Shown one piece after another: positions 58,612 through 64,000 of a DNA stretch of 64,000 bases; the stretch's first letter is position 1; the number at the start of each line of letters is the position of its first letter. This DNA comes from Thermomonas aquatica. GTDB taxonomy: Bacteria > Pseudomonadota > Gammaproteobacteria > Xanthomonadales > Xanthomonadaceae. The notes beneath the pieces were generated by a model that made no database searches, had not been told where the DNA came from, and was given only the letters and a program-made list of their open reading frames with translations. The stretch spans positions 496,001 through 560,000 of the forward strand of contig NZ_CP040871.1 in the NCBI RefSeq assembly GCF_006337105.1, read 5' to 3'. The translations under genes and the position numbers were made by a program.

Positions 58612-59175
58612 TCAGCCGCCGGTGGCCTGGATCTCGACGCGGCGGTTCTCGGCGGCGTCCGGATCCTCGCTGTTGAGCAGCTGGCTCTCGCCCTTGCCCA
58701 TCGCCTTCAGGCGCGCGGCGGCAACGCCGTTGTCCATCAGGTAACGGCGCACGGCGGCGGCGCGACGGTCGGACAGCGCCTTGTTGTAGGCCGCGGAACC
58801 GCTGGCATCGGTATGCCCGATGACGGTGAACTTGCGGCCTTCCAGTTGCGGCGAGGCCAGCGCCTTGGCCAGGGTGGCCATGGTCTTCTCGGAGCTGCCG
58901 GCGATCTCGGCCGAGTTGTACTCGAAGTTGATCTGCATGTTGATCGAGGCCGGCTTCGCCTTGGCCGGGGCCGGCGCGGGCGCGGTGGCCATCGCGGCGG
59001 CGCCGGGGCGCAGCGCGCGGGTCTGGCCCGGGCCGGCCGCGGGCGCATCGGCCTTGAGGCTCTCGATGATCGAATCCACGGACGGCGCGCTTTGCGCATC
59101 CTGCGCATGGAGGCCGCCGCAAGCGGCCAGCACGGCGATCGCCAGTGCGGAGCGGAGAATCTTGGTCGTGCTCAT
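58612..59175 (-). CDS. OmpA-family peptidoglycan-binding protein
   Basis: A 187-residue protein from the ATG at 59175 with GAGGA upstream; an ATG further upstream at 59277 lacks support. It has an N-terminal signal (LAAC near residue 20 could be a lipobox, or the signal may end at LHA), an Ala/Pro-rich linker, and an OmpA C-terminal domain. The domain has NFEYNSAEI, the GHTDASGSAAYN Asp and SDRRAAAVRRYL Arg positions that bind diaminopimelate. Given TssL here lacks such a domain, this may be the T6SS cell-wall anchor (TagL-like). It is the first gene before the PAAR-like one. Confidence 0.85.
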   Translation of the reverse strand: MSTTKILRSALAIAVLAACGGLHAQDAQSAPSVDSIIESLKADAPAAGPGQTRALRPGAAAMATAPAPAPAKAKPASINMQINFEYNSAEIAGSSEKTMATLAKALASPQLEGRKFTVIGHTDASGSAAYNKALSDRRAAAVRRYLMDNGVAAARLKAMGKGESQLLNSEDPDAAENRRVEIQATGG

Positions 59176-59421
59176 GGTTGTCCTCGTAGCGTTGCGGCCT
59201 TGCGGCCAGGATGCCTGCCGGCGGCTGCGTGCCGCGCGGCGACCGGCGCTTGCCGATCCTCGGTAGCGAGTCTGCACCGCGATCCGGGCAATTTCGATAC
59301 CACGTTCGGCCTAGTTCAGACGCCGCGTGGCGGATCCCGGCGGGCGCCCGGCTAGCGCCGATGGGATATCGCGGCGGCAGATCGGCTTGCCTAACCTGAA
59401 CCTGCGTTTCGAGGGACGTTC

Positions 59422-60780
59422 ATGGATGCGATCCAGCAACTGGCGCTGGCATCGGGCATCGCCATCGGCGGGCTGTCGGGCGCGGTCGTGTCCGCGATCC
59501 TGCAACGGCGCGCGCAAGCGCGCGAAGCGCGGCGGCTGGCCGGCCTGCTGGCTTCCGGGTCGTCGCCATCGGCCGACGCGGCGCATCCGTTGTCGCCCCT
59601 GCTCGCGGCGATCTCGCAGCGCATGACGGCCTTGCATGGCGCGCACGACGAACACGATGCGCAACGCCGGCAACTGTCCGCGGACATGGTGCGGCTGATG
59701 CACCAGACCGACGGCGCGATGCGCGCGAAGGACCGTTTCCTGGCCGCGATCAGCCACGACCTGCGCCAGCCGCTGCAGTCGATGGACCTGGCGCTGGAGC
59801 GCCTGCGCCGCGAGGCCCTGCCCGCGCAGGCAGGCGACGTCGGGCAACTGCAGGCGGGCATGCGCACCCTGACCGACGTGCTCGACAGCCTGCTGCTGCT
59901 GTCGCAGCTGGATGCCGGCGCCTTGCGCGCGCAGGCCGCGCCCTGCGAATTGCAGGACCTGTTCGCCGAAGTGCTGGCGGCGCAAGCGGAAGCCGCGCAA
60001 CGCGCCGGCGTCGCCCTGCTGGCGCACGCCGGCAGGCAGGCGGTGTACACCGACCCGGGCATGCTGGCCGGCCTGCTGGGGCGCCTGATCGACAATGCGA
60101 TCAAGGCCAGCCCGCGCGGCGGGCGCGTGCTGCTGGCCGCGCGCAGGCACGGCGGGGAGATCCGCATCGAAGTGCGCGACGGCGGGGTCGGCATCGCGCC
60201 AATCCACCAGCCGCGCGTGTTCGACGAGTTCTTCCAGGTCGGCAATCCGGAACGCGACCACCGCAAGGGCTTCGGCCTCGGCCTGCCGATCGTGTCGCGG
60301 CTGGCCGCCCTGCTCGGCACCCGGGTCGAACTGCGCTCGCGGCTGCACGCCGGCAGTTGCTTCTGGTTGCCGCTGCCGCGCGCCTCGGTGCTGCAGCGCC
60401 CGCCACGCGCGGTGCTGCTGGATGCGGATGCCGCGCAACGCGACGCATTGGCCGCGATGCTCGGGTCGTGGGGCTATGCGGTGCACGCGGAAGCCGCCGT
60501 CGATGCCGCGTGCGCACGCATCGGCGGAGGCGTCGGTGCCGTCGATGCGGTGCTGTGCGCGATCGATGCCGATGACGATCCCGCGTGGGCCTTGATCCGC
60601 GCCGCCGCCAGTCGGCAGGCGCAGGCCGCGCGGATCGTGCTGTGTTCGGCGCCCGGCCCGGCATTGCTGGAACTGGCCGCTCGCCATGGTGCGCAGGCGC
60701 TGTCGCGGCCGCCGGCGCCGTCCAAGCTGCGCTCGCTGCTCGCGCAGCGGCCGCTGCAGGCATTGCGCGGCGCCGCCTGA
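59422..60780 (+). CDS. histidine kinase with degenerate receiver domain
   Basis: A 452-residue protein. The ATG is preceded by GAGGGA. One N-terminal TM helix (about 7-27), a short coiled region, HisKA with His112 in ISHDLRQPLQSM, and HATPase with N-box LIDNAIKASPRGG and G-boxes DGGVGIAP and GFGLGLPI. The last 125 residues have receiver-like strands (AVLLDADAAQRDAL) but Ala in the phospho-acceptor position (DAVLCAID) and Arg in place of the conserved Lys (LSRPPAPSKL), so it cannot receive phosphate normally. It may pair with the orphan LuxR-type regulator at 44829; that is inference. Confidence 0.88.
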   Translation: MDAIQQLALASGIAIGGLSGAVVSAILQRRAQAREARRLAGLLASGSSPSADAAHPLSPLLAAISQRMTALHGAHDEHDAQRRQLSADMVRLMHQTDGAMRAKDRFLAAISHDLRQPLQSMDLALERLRREALPAQAGDVGQLQAGMRTLTDVLDSLLLLSQLDAGALRAQAAPCELQDLFAEVLAAQAEAAQRAGVALLAHAGRQAVYTDPGMLAGLLGRLIDNAIKASPRGGRVLLAARRHGGEIRIEVRDGGVGIAPIHQPRVFDEFFQVGNPERDHRKGFGLGLPIVSRLAALLGTRVELRSRLHAGSCFWLPLPRASVLQRPPRAVLLDADAAQRDALAAMLGSWGYAVHAEAAVDAACARIGGGVGAVDAVLCAIDADDDPAWALIRAAASRQAQAARIVLCSAPGPALLELAARHGAQALSRPPAPSKLRSLLAQRPLQALRGAA

Positions 60781-60814
60781 GCGGGCGCCGCGCATATCCG
60801 GACGGAACCCCGGC

Positions 60815-63800
60815 TCAGAAATCGCCGCAGCCGTTCTTGCGCTCGGTCTCGAAGCAGTTGGTCAGGTTCGGGCGCGAGCGCACCTTCGACCATTCGTTCG
60901 ACAGTTCGTCCCCGGTCGACGCCAGCTGCTGGTCCTCGAGCGAGGCGTTCAGCGCGCACATCGGCGCGCCGCCGAAGTTGCGGTCGTACACGTAGGTGTT
61001 GACCGTTTCCCGGATCAGGTCGATCGGGGTGGACGACAGCTGCGGCAGCGGGATGATCTGCAACGCCGTGGCATTGCCCGGCGCCTGGGCGAACACGTAG
61101 TTGATCGCGCTGGTGCCGCCGTTGATCGGGTAGAAGCCGATCGGCGACAACAGGCCGGCCGGCGAATTCCAGACGATGCCGTCGCCGAACACGCTCTGCA
61201 CGGTGTCGCCGTTGCGGAACCCGGTGACGGTGCCGGTGAACAGCGGGTTCTCGGTGCCGAGATAACGGACGAACGGGTCGGCGGTGAACAGCAGGGTGGC
61301 CGGGGTGATCGCCAGCGTGCCGGGCACGAACTGGATGCGGTAGCCGGCGGCCGAACTGAAATTGCCGGTGATCGCGTAGTTGCCGACGTTGCTGCCGATG
61401 GTCGCGGTGGTGGTGCCGGTGCCGCTGGCCACGTTGGCTCCGCTGTCGCCGAGGATGGCGCCGGTGACGGTGAAGGTGAACACCGGGTTGGGCAGGCCGT
61501 ATTCGCGAGTGAAGTTGTCGAAGCTGATCAGTGCGGTCGGCTGCTGCACGTAGATGAAGTGGTTGTCGATGCCGGGAACGGTCACCCCGCACTGGCCGAG
61601 GAAGGCGCAACCGTAGAGGTTCGGCAGATTGCCGTCGCCGGCCAGGCCGCCGCGGGTTTCGCCGACCCAGGTGTTCGCCCATACCCGCCAGTCGCCGCTG
61701 GCGAGCAGGCTGGCGCCGGCCGGGTTCTGCAGGGTATTGGCGGTGACCAGGTCGATGTTCACGCCGCTGACGCCCGCGTTCAGGGTCATGTCGCCGGCCA
61801 GGTTGCGCACGAACACGTTGCCGCCGGCGGCAATGCCGGTGGCGCCGATGCTGGCCAGACCATTCGCGCCTGCGTTCATCCCGAGTGCGGAGACACTGCC
61901 GATCGCCAAAGCGTCCACGTCCTGGTATTCGAAATCGCCGCCGGCGGAACCGGCCAGGGTGTTCGCCGCGACGTTGTTGTTCGCGTCCGCCAGCAAGACA
62001 TCGCCGCCGGCACGCGCGAGCAGGCTGTGCGCGGTGATCGCGCCGCTGCTGCCCTGGGTGATGTCGCCGCCGCTGGACAGGGCGAGCGTGCCGTTGCCGA
62101 CGTCGACCGCGGCCTGGATGTCGATGCCGCCGCTGCCGCCGTCGTTCTGCAGGGTCAGGTTGCCAGCGCGGGCGATCCCGCCCAGCACCTGGATCGCGCC
62201 CGCGTGCAGGTTGCTGCCGATCACCAGTTGCGGGGTATCGATCAGCGCCAGTTCCGCGCCGCTCAGGGCGAAACCGGCGGTGCCGCCACCGAGCAGGATG
62301 GCGTCGGCGGTGCGTTCGGTCAGGCCGCCGTTCGCATCCACGCCGCCCGGGCGCAGGTTCACCGCCATGCTGCTGGCGATGGTGCCGCCGATACGGATCG
62401 CATCGCTGCTGCCGTCGTTGCCCGCGCGGATCACCACCAGGCTGTTGCCGGCATCGACGCTGGAACCCGCCGCAAGGCTGATGCCCGCACCGCTGCCGCC
62501 CTCGCCGCTGAGTTCGATGCCGCCGCCATTGGTGGCGATGCTGATGCCCTGCCCGATCACCAGCCCGTCCGATGCCGCGCCGGTGCCGCGGCCGCGCAGG
62601 TCGAAGTGCCCGCTGTCGGTGCTCAGCTCGCCGCCGGTCAAGGCCAGGCCGACCGTCGCGCCGATCCCGGTGACGCCGATCCCGCCGGTGGTGGTGCTGA
62701 TGCCGGACTGGCCGGCGAAATTCACCCCGGTGCCCGCCGCCGCATTGCCGAGCACGGTCACGTCGCCGCTGGTGCCGATCAGGCGGGCATCGGTCAGGTC
62801 GACGCCGATCGCGCCGGCGCCGGAGGCGATGCCGGCGACGTCGATGGCGCCGCCGCCGCTGTCCACGGTATTGCCCTGCATCGACACGCCCGCGGTGACG
62901 CCGGTGCCGTCGATGCTGATCGCGCCGCCGTTGCTGTCGATCGCGAATGCGCCGCCATCGCCCAACTGCACGCCCACCCCGCCGGCGCTGCTGCCGGTCA
63001 CGGCGATGCTGCCGCCATTGGTGCTCAAGCCGCCGCCGGCCACGCGCACGCCCGCGGTGGCGCCCGCCGCCAGCGCATCGCCGGTCAGGCTGATGTCGCC
63101 GCTGTCGGTGTCGATCGCGCCATCGGCGATGTCCAGGCCGAAATTCGCGCCTTCGCCGATCAGGGTGATCGCGCCGGTGGTGGTGCCGATGCCCGCGCCG
63201 TTGGCGAGCAGGATGCCGACGCCCAGCGGCGACGAGCCGTCCACGGTGACGTCGCCCGCGCCGCCGATCAGGTCGACGCCATAGGAATACACGCCGATCG
63301 CATCGGCCGCGGAGGCCGTGCCGGTGATCGTGATGTCGCCGCCGGCGCTGTTGATGGTGTCCACGTCGGCCGGGGCGAACAACACGATCGGCCCGCTGCC
63401 ATTGCTCTGGTACAGCGCGACGCCGCCGGTCGCACCGTGTCCGGTCAGGCTGATGTCGCCGCCTGCGCTGACGATCCCGTCGTAGTAGCCGCCGCCGAAT
63501 TCGAGTCCGGTCGCATCGGTGCTGGCGCCGTACATCGCGATGTCGCCGCCCGCGCTGTCCACCGGGCCGGAGAGATCCAGGCCATTGCCGGTGCCGCCTT
63601 CGCCATGCACCACGATGTCGCCGCCCGCGCTGTACAGGGCGCCATCGAGATACACGCCGCGCGCGCCGCCGATGCCGGTCACGGAAATGTCGCCGCCGGA
63701 CGTGGAGATGTCGCTGCCATTGGCATACACGCCGTCGGCAGCGATGGCCTGGCCGTCGATGAGCGCGCCGCCGCTGCCTGCGGCGATGTTGCTGAAGGAG

Positions 63801-64000
63801 AGGATCACGCCGCTGGTCACGTCGGCGCCGGTGCCGTGGATCGACACGCCGCCGGCCCCGGCGTCGATCGAGGTGTTGTCCAGCACCACGCCGGCATCGT
63901 CGGCGCTGGCGTCGGCGCCGGTGCTGGAGCCGCGGATGAGGACATTGCCGCCGGCGGTGCTGATCGTGCTGTTGGCGAGCCCGACGCCGGTCGCGTAGTT
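60815..64000 (-). CDS. large repetitive filamentous-haemagglutinin/MBG-domain adhesin, N-terminus beyond window
   Basis: Open to the window edge: 1061 residues of the C-terminal part of a much larger protein. The first roughly 730 residues are imperfect repeats of about 20-35 residues, built on GGDISVTGxG / GGxIxxxG turns that predict a right-handed beta-helix. A region with NLTLQNDGGSGGIDIQ and ANTLAGSAGG resembles FhaB-like repeats. Two MBG-type Ig-like modules follow (ISFDNFTREYGLPNPVFTF and LLFTADPFVRYLGTENPLFTG). It ends in a short Cys-containing tail (NCFETERKNGCGDF) without an autotransporter barrel, which suits two-partner secretion. Surface adhesion or biofilm formation is inferred. 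Confidence 0.85.
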   Translation of the reverse strand, partial: NYATGVGLANSTISTAGGNVLIRGSSTGADASADDAGVVLDNTSIDAGAGGVSIHGTGADVTSGVILSFSNIAAGSGGALIDGQAIAADGVYANGSDISTSGGDISVTGIGGARGVYLDGALYSAGGDIVVHGEGGTGNGLDLSGPVDSAGGDIAMYGASTDATGLEFGGGYYDGIVSAGGDISLTGHGATGGVALYQSNGSGPIVLFAPADVDTINSAGGDITITGTASAADAIGVYSYGVDLIGGAGDVTVDGSSPLGVGILLANGAGIGTTTGAITLIGEGANFGLDIADGAIDTDSGDISLTGDALAAGATAGVRVAGGGLSTNGGSIAVTGSSAGGVGVQLGDGGAFAIDSNGGAISIDGTGVTAGVSMQGNTVDSGGGAIDVAGIASGAGAIGVDLTDARLIGTSGDVTVLGNAAAGTGVNFAGQSGISTTTGGIGVTGIGATVGLALTGGELSTDSGHFDLRGRGTGAASDGLVIGQGISIATNGGGIELSGEGGSGAGISLAAGSSVDAGNSLVVIRAGNDGSSDAIRIGGTIASSMAVNLRPGGVDANGGLTERTADAILLGGGTAGFALSGAELALIDTPQLVIGSNLHAGAIQVLGGIARAGNLTLQNDGGSGGIDIQAAVDVGNGTLALSSGGDITQGSSGAITAHSLLARAGGDVLLADANNNVAANTLAGSAGGDFEYQDVDALAIGSVSALGMNAGANGLASIGATGIAAGGNVFVRNLAGDMTLNAGVSGVNIDLVTANTLQNPAGASLLASGDWRVWANTWVGETRGGLAGDGNLPNLYGCAFLGQCGVTVPGIDNHFIYVQQPTALISFDNFTREYGLPNPVFTFTVTGAILGDSGANVASGTGTTTATIGSNVGNYAITGNFSSAAGYRIQFVPGTLAITPATLLFTADPFVRYLGTENPLFTGTVTGFRNGDTVQSVFGDGIVWNSPAGLLSPIGFYPINGGTSAINYVFAQAPGNATALQIIPLPQLSSTPIDLIRETVNTYVYDRNFGGAPMCALNASLEDQQLASTGDELSNEWSKVRSRPNLTNCFETERKNGCGDF

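Noticed and set aside
32414..59175. Contractile phage or tailocin instead of T6SS
   Set aside because: TssK, TssL, TssM, ClpV, TssF and TssG are present, while phage head, lysis, tail-fibre and tape-measure genes are missing.
60815..64000. Regular short repeats that could suggest a CRISPR array
   Set aside because: Repeats are in-frame, degenerate and coding (GGDI-type turns), with no constant repeat, no equal spacers and no cas genes.

Overview
The window looks like a chromosomal segment from a high-GC gammaproteobacterium of the Lysobacteraceae (Xanthomonadaceae), for example Lysobacter, Luteimonas or Thermomonas. This rests on the GC-rich codon use, the leucine-degradation (liu) genes next to feoAB, the bactofilin, the EfpL-type elongation factor and the style of the histidine kinases. 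It was judged from protein features only, with no database search. Genes are tightly packed. Many neighbours share ATGA, GTGA or TGATG junctions, and no gene-free stretch exceeds 300 bases; the largest gaps, 200-250 bases, lie between divergently transcribed genes, downstream of tRNA-Pro and between tssA and tssB.

Left part (1-32394), metabolism and signalling. A truncated subtilase lipoprotein (minus) is followed by a thiolase and two tandem Ala-rich small lipoproteins. Next come the methylcrotonyl-CoA carboxylase beta subunit, a bactofilin/zinc-ribbon pair, and a convergent Fur-type feoA-feoB-feoB-associated operon. A strictly coupled operon then runs liuC-liuD-lipoprotein-liuE-(PAS-PAS-GGDEF-EAL)-GNAT. 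With the thiolase and mccB these genes cover the lower leucine pathway from 3-methylcrotonyl-CoA to acetoacetate and acetyl-CoA; isovaleryl-CoA dehydrogenase is not here. A second coupled string is SDR-membrane protein-efpL-GNAT. After it come a NUDIX hydrolase, an APC permease, the methionine-salvage genes mtnB-mtnD-mtnC, a secreted phosphoesterase, a 7TM diguanylate cyclase, an oversized HAL-type ammonia-lyase coupled to hisS, tRNA-Pro(CGG), a hybrid histidine kinase and a methyltransferase of the regulatory-domain (PKMT-like) type.

Right part (32414-59175), one type VI secretion cluster. The minus-strand operon reads traB/gumN-like, tssK, tssL, tssM (frameshifted as given), tssA, tssB, tssC, hcp, tssE. 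The plus-strand set reads LuxR-type response regulator, MltA-like lytic transglycosylase, tssF, tssG, tssH(clpV), vgrG, a DUF4123 adaptor, an unknown 118-residue protein and a 518-residue Ala/Gln-rich protein. A perfect bidirectional terminator separates this from a minus-strand PAAR-like (DUF4280) gene and an OmpA-domain gene. No TssJ was found. TssL lacks a peptidoglycan-binding domain and instead has BON-like and DUF4384-like segments, so the OmpA protein may supply wall anchoring and the MltA-like enzyme may open the wall. The vgrG-DUF4123-118aa-Ala-rich-PAAR-like block is the best candidate for an undescribed effector or cargo module.

Right edge. A small-sensor hybrid kinase with a degenerate receiver (plus) faces the C-terminal part of a very large repetitive filamentous adhesin (minus) that runs out of the window.
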